Shown here piece by piece: positions 7,897 through 14,410 of a stretch of 29,761 nt of DNA (position 1 is its first letter; each line of letters begins with the position of its first letter). The stretch is from an uncultured Candidatus Saccharibacteria bacterium (lineage in GTDB: Bacteria > Patescibacteriota > Saccharimonadia > Saccharimonadales > Saccharimonadaceae): positions 1 through 29,761 of the forward strand of contig CALIQQ010000007.1 in NCBI GenBank assembly GCA_938043965.1, in the 5' to 3' direction. The notes beneath the pieces were generated by a model, which worked only from the letters and a program-made list of their open reading frames with translations, was not told where the DNA came from and ran no database searches. The translations under genes and the position numbers were made by a program.

Positions 7897-8577
7897 CTAA
7901 ATGCGGACAGCTTTAAGATAGAGTCGTTCGGAATCGTTTGGGCCGTGGCAGGTCTGAATCATAATGTCGGCGGAACCGCCATAAAAACCTTTGAAAATGC
8001 TGGAACGAAGTCCGTTATTTTGGCTAAGTTCGATAGTAGATTTTATAAAAGTCTTGGAAATGCGGTAGGTAGTGGTCTCACCGTTTAGAGTAACAGTAAA
8101 GCTGGCTCCAACTGGAAGATTTTTGAGAGTGCCAAAGATGGCATTGGTATTATGTCCGTAAATAAAGAGATTAGAGCTACCACCGTAATGACAGAAATTG
8201 GCGGAAGAATAATTTGGAGTTGGCATGGTATTGCAGTTAGCTGGAAGGAGTTGAATGGTGCGACCATTGATTTTAATAAAGTTGGGTGGAGTAGTCTTAG
8301 CTGTCGTTTGTGGTTTTGGTTCAATAGCCTTTTTTAAAACTGAGTTATTGCTAGTTGTAATCTGGGCGCGGGGTTGAATGGGGGTGCTTGCAAGGACAAC
8401 TGGAGTGCTGACGGTTGCTTTTAAGGTTGGTTTTTCGGTTTTAATGGCGTTTGGTAAAAAGATAGCATCGTGTGCGGTGTTATCGGTAGTTTTAAAAAAT
8501 AAACCTTGCTGAAGGTTTAAAATTGATAAAATACCTATAAAAAAAGATAAAATGCCGAGCTTGGCCTTAAAATTCAT
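7897..8577 (-). CDS. Second sortase with proline/threonine-rich linker
   Basis: The 226-residue protein has an N-terminal membrane segment (about 6-27), a low-complexity Thr/Pro/Lys-rich linker (about 45-100) and a sortase domain. The triad is H142 (FIYGHN), C210 (IQTCHG) and R218 (SERLYLKA). Start ATG 8577 is preferred over an in-frame TTG 12 nt upstream, because GGGAG at 8582-8586 sits 4-5 nt before the ATG. It is transcribed on its own from a good -35/-10 promoter and is separated from the first sortase gene by about 125 nt. The two sortases differ in length and linker, so they probably serve different substrates. No substrate protein is visible nearby. Confidence 0.88.
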   Translation of the reverse strand: MNFKAKLGILSFFIGILSILNLQQGLFFKTTDNTAHDAIFLPNAIKTEKPTLKATVSTPVVLASTPIQPRAQITTSNNSVLKKAIEPKPQTTAKTTPPNFIKINGRTIQLLPANCNTMPTPNYSSANFCHYGGSSNLFIYGHNTNAIFGTLKNLPVGASFTVTLNGETTTYRISKTFIKSTIELSQNNGLRSSIFKGFYGGSADIMIQTCHGPNDSERLYLKAVRI

Positions 8578-8606
8578 ACTATCTCCCAAAAATATGATAT
8601 TCAGAC

Positions 8607-8635
8607 ATTATAGCATAAAAAGCTCAAAAAGTCAA
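8607..8635 (-). promoter_or_regulatory. Promoter of the second sortase gene
   Basis: Minus strand TTGACT (8630-8635), a 17-nt spacer, and TATAAT (8607-8612) with an extended TGc. The start would fall near 8600, giving a ~23-nt leader that carries the Shine-Dalgarno. Confidence 0.8.
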
Positions 8636-8678
8636 TACAAGATAGAGTTAGAGCGTCAATACGAGATAGAGCTATAAT
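8631..8678. repeat. 24-bp tandem duplication carrying the -35 box
   Basis: Two copies of a 24-bp unit, starting at 8631 and 8655 (both begin GTCAATAC and contain AGATAGAG), differ at few positions. On the minus strand each copy ends in TTGAC, so the -35 region of the sortase promoter is duplicated. The second copy also forms a plus-strand TATAAT at 8673-8678. Confidence 0.75.
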
Positions 8679-8779
8679 ATACGGAGGTGCGAGCGGGCAG
8701 GATGATAGATGTTATATATAATATATGGTATACAATAAGAGTTAATTTACGTATAATAATGGACGCTGGAGCGAGTCTG

Positions 8780-9241
8780 TTAGATGCGATCGTATGGTTC
8801 GATAACTGGAATTTGAAGAATGGTACCGAAGCCGAGTCGAGAGCGAATTTTTGCACCCATGATTGCAAAATGTTCGCGGTCCTCAAGTTTCATTAGAACA
8901 GAGGTGTCTTTAACCGTGATGCAGTATTCGACCGGAGAAAGGTCGGTAACAGTGTTTTTTTGAATGGTCATTGAAATAATGATGCTTCCCTTTTCGTTTG
9001 ACTTACAAGCGTAATCAAAATAAGCACAGAGGATTTTTGCGACGTTAGCATAATTTTCAACTTGGTGGTGACGACGCAGTACATCGAGATCAAGGGTATG
9101 ACCGGAGCGCTCTAGTCTAATAGCGTATTCGTGGTAAATTGGGTCGATAATATCTGAAAGATACATGAACTTGCGATCAAAAACGCTGTTATGCACCTTT
9201 GATGCATCGAGTAATTTTAGATAGTCTTTATCAGTTGTCAT
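8780..9241 (-). CDS. Hypothetical protein, 153 residues
   Basis: Not recognised. The protein appears soluble, with no signal peptide or membrane segment. The N-terminal half is helical and charged with several His and Tyr residues (IYHEYAIRL, RRHHQVENYANV); the C-terminal half looks like beta strands (GSIIISMTI, VEYCITVKD). The ATG at 9241 has GAGGT about 5 nt upstream, and a TTGAAC-17-TAGAAT promoter lies just before it, so expression is likely. The domain plan (helical hairpin then beta strands) loosely recalls sensor-kinase-like HATPase fragments without their N/G boxes, but this is too weak for a call. Confidence 0.65.
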   Translation of the reverse strand: MTTDKDYLKLLDASKVHNSVFDRKFMYLSDIIDPIYHEYAIRLERSGHTLDLDVLRRHHQVENYANVAKILCAYFDYACKSNEKGSIIISMTIQKNTVTDLSPVEYCITVKDTSVLMKLEDREHFAIMGAKIRSRLGFGTILQIPVIEPYDRI

Positions 9242-9261
9242 GTTTACCTCTTATTCAATTT

Positions 9262-9290
9262 ATTCTAACATATTAGACGAAATAGTTCAA
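9262..9290 (-). promoter_or_regulatory. Promoter of the 153-residue hypothetical gene
   Basis: Minus strand TTGAAC (9285-9290), 17-nt spacer, TAGAAT (9262-9267) with TGt before it. It overlaps the last codons of the upstream peptidase gene. Confidence 0.65.
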
Positions 9291-9847
9291 ACGCCTGGGC
9301 TAAGTGCGCTTAAGGCTTTGCGATGAATCTTATACTTTGGGTCATGTTGTGCAACTTCGGCCCAAAAAGCGGCGGAATGGTTCATATGATTAAGGTGCGC
9401 TAGTTCGTGTAAAATGACGTAATCCTGGAGTGGCTCAGGTACTTGCATGAGACCGATATTGAGGGAGATGGTAGTGGAACCGTTGCTGCTATGTCTAGTG
9501 CAGGAACCCCAGCGAGTACTGGCGTGAGAAACGCGAAAGCGATCATAATGGTAACCATATTTTTTAGCAAAATACTCGAGTCGGTAAGGTAGATAAGACT
9601 TCGCTTGCTTCATGAGCAATTTCTTTTTAGTGTCACGAGAGCGTTGAGTAGTGGGGTCCTTTAGGTTTAGTTTGGTGCGGATTTGCTCACGAGAAGTGTT
9701 TAAGTATTTTTTGATTAAAAAATCTGGAGTGTATTTTGGGACGGAAATTTGAAGACGGCCGGAAGTGGCAACGGAAAATTTGACGCTCCTTGACATGGCG
9801 TTTTTACGAACTACTACTTCGCCAAATTCGGAGTCAGAAATAAGCAT
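9287..9847 (-). CDS. YgjP-like (M48-type, DUF45) zinc metallopeptidase
   Basis: A 186-residue protein with the metallopeptidase motif HELAH at residues 147-151, followed by NHMNHSAAFW, which supplies the third metal ligand region in the YgjP/DUF45 (WLM-like) family. The conserved RWGSC segment (about 112-116) before the motif is also typical. The family's natural substrates are poorly known. The ATG at 9847 overlaps the stop of the kinase gene as TAATG, so translation is coupled. No signal peptide is visible, so it should act in the cytoplasm. Length is close to the family norm, without truncation. Confidence 0.9.
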   Translation of the reverse strand: MLISDSEFGEVVVRKNAMSRSVKFSVATSGRLQISVPKYTPDFLIKKYLNTSREQIRTKLNLKDPTTQRSRDTKKKLLMKQAKSYLPYRLEYFAKKYGYHYDRFRVSHASTRWGSCTRHSSNGSTTISLNIGLMQVPEPLQDYVILHELAHLNHMNHSAAFWAEVAQHDPKYKIHRKALSALSPGV

Positions 9848-10338
9848 TATTTACGGTCTAAGCCAGAGAGAACGTGTTGCAGCTGAGTTTCAAAAACATG
9901 CTTGCCGGAAAGGATGATTGGTTTTTCCAGCTCTGCTGGTGCTTCCATGGCACGGATTTTAGTTTCATACTCTTCTTTTGCGCGAGCAATAGAACGAGTC
10001 TTCATTTTTAAGCGAGCCTTAATGGTGTTGATATCGGTTTGAATCCAAATTAAAGATGGATTGTAGCCACAGAGTCGGAGGAGTTTTTTAACACCTTCGC
10101 GTTCAGCTTCAGTATCGAGTCCACCTTCAATGACGATGTTTTGGCCAGTTTTTGAAATCGCTTCAAGCACGACATGGATCTGTTTTTCTGTTAAATCTGC
10201 TTCTTCACGGAGCTGCTTTAGGTTGTAATATGGAGCTTTGAAACGACGCGAAAACTTTTCACAGAAAGTCGTCTTGCCGCTACAGGGAGCACCGAATACC
10301 AAAATAGCGCGTGGTTTTGTCTTCTTATTACCTTCCAT
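9847..10338 (-). CDS. P-loop kinase/ATPase (AAA_33-like), 163 residues
   Basis: The N-terminus has a clear Walker A motif GAPCSGKT at residues 16-23 after the strand AILVF. The small size and later basic lid-like segment (KARLKMKTRSIARAKEEY) fit a nucleoside or zeta-toxin-like small-molecule kinase fold; the acceptor is unknown. A longer ORF begins at 10377, but the internal ATG at 10338 is chosen because TGtTATAAT lies 9 nt upstream and the Walker A is then at the usual distance from the start. The longer version would overlap the upstream gene and has no ribosome site. It is coupled (TAATG) to the YgjP-like peptidase. Confidence 0.78.
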   Translation of the reverse strand: MEGNKKTKPRAILVFGAPCSGKTTFCEKFSRRFKAPYYNLKQLREEADLTEKQIHVVLEAISKTGQNIVIEGGLDTEAEREGVKKLLRLCGYNPSLIWIQTDINTIKARLKMKTRSIARAKEEYETKIRAMEAPAELEKPIILSGKHVFETQLQHVLSGLDRK

Positions 10339-10347
10339 AGTGGCTTT

Positions 10348-10356
10348 ATTATAACA
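10348..10356 (-). promoter_or_regulatory. Extended -10 promoter of the kinase-peptidase pair
   Basis: Minus strand TGtTATAAT, 9 nt before the ATG at 10338. It overlaps the stop region of the upstream membrane protein gene, so promoter and coding sequence share bases. Confidence 0.6.
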
Positions 10357-11200
10357 TAGTTTCTTTAGAGTTTTCAACTTTTTTGGAGTTTTTCGGTTTT
10401 TGGATTTTTGATGTGGATGAATTACTGATTAAGACTTGACTTGGATAATAAAAGAGCCAAGCAAAAAAGTTAGCATAGCGAGCAAGAGCGATTGGTAAAA
10501 CTGCGGTAACGGAAAGATAGGAAACGGCGACATTGAGATCACAAAGAATAAACAGAATAAAGCCGACAAAGGCGCAGGTGCTGGCAATGATTTCTCGATC
10601 TGAGGCGGCAGGGTTAGACTTTGACTCTTTCCACCAGCGGTGGGTGAGAATGAGATTTTGAAGGAGTGAGGTTGCGTAAATGAAGGCTAAAACGTACATG
10701 TCAGGAATTTGGTTGAACCAACCAAAAATTAAAAGTAGTAGCATGAAAAAAGTCCAGCTAATAAAAAACTTGGGGCGGACCTTGGCGAAGCGGGCAATAT
10801 GAAAATACTGGGCGAGACAAAATACGAGTACGCCAAAGATGCTAATGGAATCAAAGGTTAAAATGGTGTCAGCAAGCAAAGTGAAGAGAAGCGCAATATG
10901 GAGGGTATAATCCTTAGGGAACTTTTTGCGGGCGTAAAAATAGCTGAGTAAAATACCGGAGTATTTTAGGAGGGTAACGCCTAAAAAAGTACCATTTTGA
11001 ATGATGGGGAGAGCGACAATATGAGAACCAATCGTGAGATAATGAGAGACATTTCTTAGTGGATAGAATGATTGAAAAAAAGAATCGAGCAGAACGAAAG
11101 AAATGAAAATTGTACTCCAAATAAGGAGCCAAATTTTATCTATACTGGCGATATAGTTAATAAATTTTTGGGGCCAATGCTGATTTTTTACTTGAGCCAT
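10349..11200 (-). CDS. Multi-pass membrane protein, possibly YhhN-like
   Basis: About eight hydrophobic segments are visible across 283 residues. One region, LLADTILTFDSISIFGVLVFCLAQYFHIARF, has the spacing of the YhhN (lysoplasmalogenase) family core, where an Asp-containing helix is followed by a Gly-containing helix and a His-Tyr pair, but the match is loose. The ATG at 11200 is chosen over an upstream one at 11248 because TGgTATAAT lies 9 nt before it and the first segment (MAQVKNQHWPQKF) is a plausible cytosolic start. The gene diverges from gtrA with overlapping promoters. The C-terminal tail is Ser/Lys-rich. Function uncertain. Confidence 0.65.
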   Translation of the reverse strand: MAQVKNQHWPQKFINYIASIDKIWLLIWSTIFISFVLLDSFFQSFYPLRNVSHYLTIGSHIVALPIIQNGTFLGVTLLKYSGILLSYFYARKKFPKDYTLHIALLFTLLADTILTFDSISIFGVLVFCLAQYFHIARFAKVRPKFFISWTFFMLLLLIFGWFNQIPDMYVLAFIYATSLLQNLILTHRWWKESKSNPAASDREIIASTCAFVGFILFILCDLNVAVSYLSVTAVLPIALARYANFFAWLFYYPSQVLISNSSTSKIQKPKNSKKVENSKETML

Positions 11201-11239
11201 CTGTTTGGTATTATACCACGCGGGTGCTATAATGCGGTT
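11201..11239. promoter_or_regulatory. Overlapping divergent promoters of the membrane protein and GtrA genes
   Basis: The minus-strand TGgTATAAT has its hexamer at 11210-11215 and the plus-strand TGcTATAAT has its hexamer at 11228-11233. Each -35 position falls on or next to the other's -10, so polymerase cannot occupy both at once. Each -10 is 6-9 nt from its ATG (11200 minus, 11240 plus), so both transcripts should be leaderless. Confidence 0.7.
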
Positions 11240-11665
11240 ATGCAGCAAAAAATTTTAGCTCTATATAAAAAACATCAGGAACTAGTGAATTACTTAGTGG
11301 TGGGCGTAATAGGGACGGTAGTTTCGATTGTAATTTTTACGGCTTTAATGAAAATGACGAATGAGTCGGTGTTGTCAAATGTGATTTCGTGGGTGGTGAC
11401 AGTAATTTTAATGTATATGCTAAATCGATATTTTGTTTTTTTGGAGCATGCAAAAGATAAGGTTGCGATTCTGAAAGAAATGAGTACATTTGTTTCGGCG
11501 AGAATAGTGACGCTGCTACTGGAGACAGTAATTGTTTGGTTGGGGATTGACGTGATGAAGCTAAATTCAGGACTACAAATTATTGTAGTTAAGACTGTGG
11601 GGCAAGTATTAGTGATTGTCTTAAACTTCGTGGCCGCAAAATTAGTGATTTTTAAGAAAAAATAA
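11240..11665 (+). CDS. GtrA-family membrane protein
   Basis: A 141-residue protein with four predicted membrane segments (about 16-38, 44-64, 78-100, 110-135), the standard GtrA layout. The first helix YLVVGVIGTVVSIVIF and the NRYFVF motif after the second helix match the family. GtrA proteins are thought to help flip lipid-linked sugars across the membrane. ATG 11240 is chosen over a far upstream in-frame codon at 11072, which would run antisense through the neighbouring gene; TGcTATAAT is 6 nt before the chosen start. It fits the glycan-rich surroundings but is transcribed alone and ends at a bidirectional terminator. Confidence 0.88.
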   Translation: MQQKILALYKKHQELVNYLVVGVIGTVVSIVIFTALMKMTNESVLSNVISWVVTVILMYMLNRYFVFLEHAKDKVAILKEMSTFVSARIVTLLLETVIVWLGIDVMKLNSGLQIIVVKTVGQVLVIVLNFVAAKLVIFKKK

Positions 11666-11668
11666 AAA

Positions 11669-11690
11669 ATGGTCGCTTGACCATGTTTTA
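11669..11690. terminator. Bidirectional terminator between GtrA gene and tRNA-Trp
   Basis: ATGGTC-GCTT-GACCAT, a 6-bp stem with a 4-nt loop, is flanked by an A-run on the left and GTTTTA on the right. It can end the plus-strand gtrA-type mRNA and, on minus, the tRNA-Trp transcript, where it is followed by TTTTTTA. Confidence 0.75.
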
Positions 11691-11694
11691 AATC

Positions 11695-11770
11695 TGGCAG
11701 GGGAAGCAGGACTTGAACCCACGACACCTGGTTTTGGAGACCAGTGCTCTACCAGCTGAGCTATTCCCCT
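11695..11770 (-). tRNA. tRNA-Trp (CCA anticodon)
   Basis: The minus strand gives a full 76-nt cloverleaf. Acceptor AGGGGAA/TTCCCCT, D stem GCTC/GAGC, anticodon stem CTGGT/ACCAG with loop CTCCAAA (anticodon CCA), T loop TTCAAGT, discriminator G and encoded CCA. As this reads UGG only and TGA is used as stop in the window, the standard bacterial code is supported. Confidence 0.95.
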
Positions 11771-11780
11771 AGGTGGTCCA

Positions 11781-11809
11781 ATTATAACATGAAAAATAGA
11801 GTTTTTGAA
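11781..11809 (-). promoter_or_regulatory. Promoter of tRNA-Trp
   Basis: Minus strand TGtTATAAT with its hexamer at 11781-11786, and a weak TTCAAA at 11804-11809 at 17-nt spacing. The start would be a few bases before the tRNA 5' end. Confidence 0.65.
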
Positions 11810-11821
11810 GAGATAAAATGC

Positions 11822-11850
11822 TTGAAAAAACAGCTTAAGCGCGATAGAAT
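11822..11850 (+). promoter_or_regulatory. Promoter of the GT4/5-GH57 operon
   Basis: TTGAAA (11822-11827), 17-nt spacer, TAGAAT (11845-11850). The ATG at 11859 is 8 nt after the -10, so transcription should start at or next to the start codon. Confidence 0.75.
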
Positions 11851-11858
11851 AGAAAATA

Positions 11859-13088
11859 ATGAAGATATTGATGTTGGGTTGGGAGTTGCCGCCGCACAAT
11901 AGTGGAGGATTGGGTGTAGCCTGCTTAAATCTATCGCGAGCTTTGGTTAATGAGGGTGCGGAGATTGATTTTGTAGTGCCGTATAAAGCTGACCATTCGG
12001 AATTAAAATTTATGCACGTGGTCTCGGCGCTAAAATTAGATCCACTAAATCGATTCGGCATGAGTGCCTATGATTCGAAGCGAGTAGAGGCTAAAATAGT
12101 ATCTGACAAAGAAAATAAACAGCTAATCTCAATTCGAGACATCCAAAAACGCTACTGTGAATTTATTGAAAAATACCTGATGGAATATAAGCCGGATGTA
12201 GTGCATGCGCACGATTGGTTGACGTTTGAAGCTGGAGTGCTAGCAAAGAAGAATTATGGTTTGCCACTAGTGGCGCACGTGCACGCAACGGAATTTGATC
12301 GTTCTGGTATGAATGGCGGAAATCCAGTAGTGCATGCAGTAGAATATGAAGGACTGATGATGGCCGATAAAATTATTGCGGTCTCAAATTTAACAAAAAA
12401 GATTATCCACGATCGCTATGGTATTCCTTGGGAAAAAATTGATGTAGCGTATAATTCACTGGACGAAAATTTTGTAACGGCAGACTATACGTTGAAGACC
12501 GACCATTATAAATATCTAGAAGCAATGAAAAAGCACGGTTATAAAATTGTTTCGACGGTGGGGCGGTTTACGATTCAGAAGGGGCTAGTACACTTAATGC
12601 AGGCAGCGGCAAAAGCAATCTCAAAAGAGCCAAAATTACTGTTTGTGTTTGCGGGGGATGGTGAAGAAAAAGAGGAGCTAGTGCGGCTAGCGGCGGAACT
12701 GAAAATCTCAAATAATGTGATTTTTACGGGGTTCGTACGAGGTCAGAGATTGCGAGATATTTATGAAATTTCAGACATGTTCGTGATGAGCTCGGTATCC
12801 GAGCCATTTGGGTTGACTGCACTTGAGGCGGCACACCATGGTAATGTGTTGATTTTGACTAAGCAATCGGGTGTGGCGGAGGTATTGCGGTCAGTGATGG
12901 CGTATGATTTTTGGGATAACAAGAAGTTAGCCGATGTAATTGTGGCGGTGGCGAAATCGGAAGCGTTAGAATCAACTTTGAAAACTGGGATTAAGCAGGA
13001 ATATTTAAAAATTTCCTGGGACGATGTTGCGAAAAAATGTATCGCAGTCTATAATGAAGTAAATAAACGTAAGAGGAATAACTTCTAA
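11859..13088 (+). CDS. Glycosyltransferase family 4/5, glycogen-synthase-like
   Basis: The 409-residue protein has a GT-B fold pattern. It opens with MKILMLGWELPPHNSGGLG, the Gly-rich donor/acceptor loop of GT5/GT4 glucan synthases, has HAHDW and AHVHATEFDRSG in the N-terminal domain, STVGRFTIQKG at the start of the C-terminal domain, and the nucleotide-sugar motif SEPFGLTALEAAHHG (E-x7-E type). It should transfer a sugar, probably glucose, from a nucleotide sugar onto an alpha-glucan. The start is leaderless-type after TTGAAA-17-TAGAAT. The stop overlaps the GH57 start as TAATG, so it is coupled to an alpha-glucan enzyme, supporting a role in glycogen-like polymer metabolism. The donor (ADP-, UDP-glucose) cannot be read. 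Confidence 0.85.
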   Translation: MKILMLGWELPPHNSGGLGVACLNLSRALVNEGAEIDFVVPYKADHSELKFMHVVSALKLDPLNRFGMSAYDSKRVEAKIVSDKENKQLISIRDIQKRYCEFIEKYLMEYKPDVVHAHDWLTFEAGVLAKKNYGLPLVAHVHATEFDRSGMNGGNPVVHAVEYEGLMMADKIIAVSNLTKKIIHDRYGIPWEKIDVAYNSLDENFVTADYTLKTDHYKYLEAMKKHGYKIVSTVGRFTIQKGLVHLMQAAAKAISKEPKLLFVFAGDGEEKEELVRLAAELKISNNVIFTGFVRGQRLRDIYEISDMFVMSSVSEPFGLTALEAAHHGNVLILTKQSGVAEVLRSVMAYDFWDNKKLADVIVAVAKSEALESTLKTGIKQEYLKISWDDVAKKCIAVYNEVNKRKRNNF

Positions 13089-14335
13089 TGCGCGCAATTT
13101 GCCTTTACTTACATGTGCACCAGCCATATCGAGTGCGAGCGTATTCCATTTTTGAGGTGGCGCGTGATCATAATTACTGGAAGGCTGATTATTATTCGAA
13201 ACAGAGCAATGAGCGTATTTTTAAGAAAGTGGCTGAGAAATCTTATCACCCAATGTTTGATTTGATTGAGCGAAACATTAAACGTTTTCCAGATTTTAAG
13301 GTCTCACTATCGATTACGGGAACATGGTTGGAACAGGCGGAGGAGTGGGATCCGGCTCTGATTGCGCAAGTTAGAAGAATGGTAAAAACTGGTCAAGTTG
13401 AAATAGTAGCGGAAACTTATTATCATTCCCTGGCTTTCTTTTATGATCAGGCAGAATTTGAGTCACAGGTTGAGCGGCACCAAACGCGAATAGAGCAGTT
13501 GTTTGGGGTAAAGACTAAGGTGTTTCGCGATACTGAATTCGCCTATAACGATAAGTTAGGAGAATGGATTGATACCGTTGGATTTTCTAAATTTGGTTTT
13601 AAAGGGTGTTTGGCGGAAGGCTGGGATAAGGTTTTAGGCTGGCGAAGTCCAAACCATATTTACCGAGCGCCAAATGCGAAAAATACTCGACTATTATTAA
13701 AAAACTATCGATTGTCGGATGATATTGCTTTTCGTTTTTCGGACCGGAACTGGAAAGAGTGGCCGCTGACAGTGAATAAATATCAGAATTGGTTAGATAT
13801 GGACTGTTTGCGGGGAAATTTAGTGAACTTATTTATGGATTTTGAAACTTTTGGCGAAAACCAGTGGGCGGACACGGGCATTTTTGAATTTATGGAAAAT
13901 TTAATTTCAAAATGGCTTGCCGTGTATGAGAATAAGTTTGTGACAGTATCGGAAGCACTTGAACTGGAAGAGCCAGTGGATGAAGTAGCAATGCCACAGA
14001 CGGTGACTTGGGCTGATACGGAACGCGATCTTTCAGCGTGGGCTGGCAACTCGATGCAAGATGAAGCGGAGCGGATACTATATAATATGCGGAAAGACGT
14101 GATGACGACTGGAGACCAGCGTTTAATCAATGACTGGCGCAGATTAACCACTTCAGATCATCCGTACTATATGTGTACGAAATACTGGAATGACGGTGAT
14201 GTACACGCTTACTTTTCGCCATATGATTCGCCATATGATGCGTTCATGTATTTTATGAACGCAGTGCGAGACTTGCAATATCGACTAATGAACAATCAGA
14301 AGAAGCGCGAAAATGGCACTAAAAAATTAACTTAA
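13088..14335 (+). CDS. Glycoside hydrolase family 57 (alpha-amylase or glucanotransferase-like)
   Basis: A 415-residue protein with GH57 signatures in order: LHVHQPYR near the N-terminus (motif 1, HQP), a region around SITGTWLEQ, the nucleophile region FRDTEFAYND (Glu), and NLFMDFETFGE carrying the conserved Asp. GH57 enzymes retain anomeric configuration and act on alpha-1,4/1,6-glucans as amylases, transferases or branching enzymes. Without a signal peptide it acts in the cytoplasm. Coupling by TAATG to the GT4/5 enzyme suggests joint synthesis and remodelling of an intracellular alpha-glucan. The lack of the extra C-terminal domain of branching enzymes favours the amylase-like group, but this is not certain. 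Confidence 0.87.
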   Translation: MRAICLYLHVHQPYRVRAYSIFEVARDHNYWKADYYSKQSNERIFKKVAEKSYHPMFDLIERNIKRFPDFKVSLSITGTWLEQAEEWDPALIAQVRRMVKTGQVEIVAETYYHSLAFFYDQAEFESQVERHQTRIEQLFGVKTKVFRDTEFAYNDKLGEWIDTVGFSKFGFKGCLAEGWDKVLGWRSPNHIYRAPNAKNTRLLLKNYRLSDDIAFRFSDRNWKEWPLTVNKYQNWLDMDCLRGNLVNLFMDFETFGENQWADTGIFEFMENLISKWLAVYENKFVTVSEALELEEPVDEVAMPQTVTWADTERDLSAWAGNSMQDEAERILYNMRKDVMTTGDQRLINDWRRLTTSDHPYYMCTKYWNDGDVHAYFSPYDSPYDAFMYFMNAVRDLQYRLMNNQKKRENGTKKLT

Positions 14336-14378
14336 GCCTAAGATAATTAAAATTTAAAAATGAATAAATTGAAAATAG

Positions 14379-14410
14379 TTCAGGTGAAAGCAAGCCTGAA
14401 TTATTTTTTG
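14379..14410 (+). terminator. Terminator after the GH57 gene
   Basis: TTCAGG/CCTGAA stem with a ~10-nt loop, followed by TTATTTTTT. The U-tract overlaps the last codons of the convergent flippase gene (stop at 14401-14403). Confidence 0.65.

Noticed and set aside
8687..8896. 69-codon plus-strand ORF after a TATAAT and GGAGGTG
   Set aside because: The promoter-like sequence comes from the tandem duplication, and the ORF runs antisense into the 153-residue gene with no family match.
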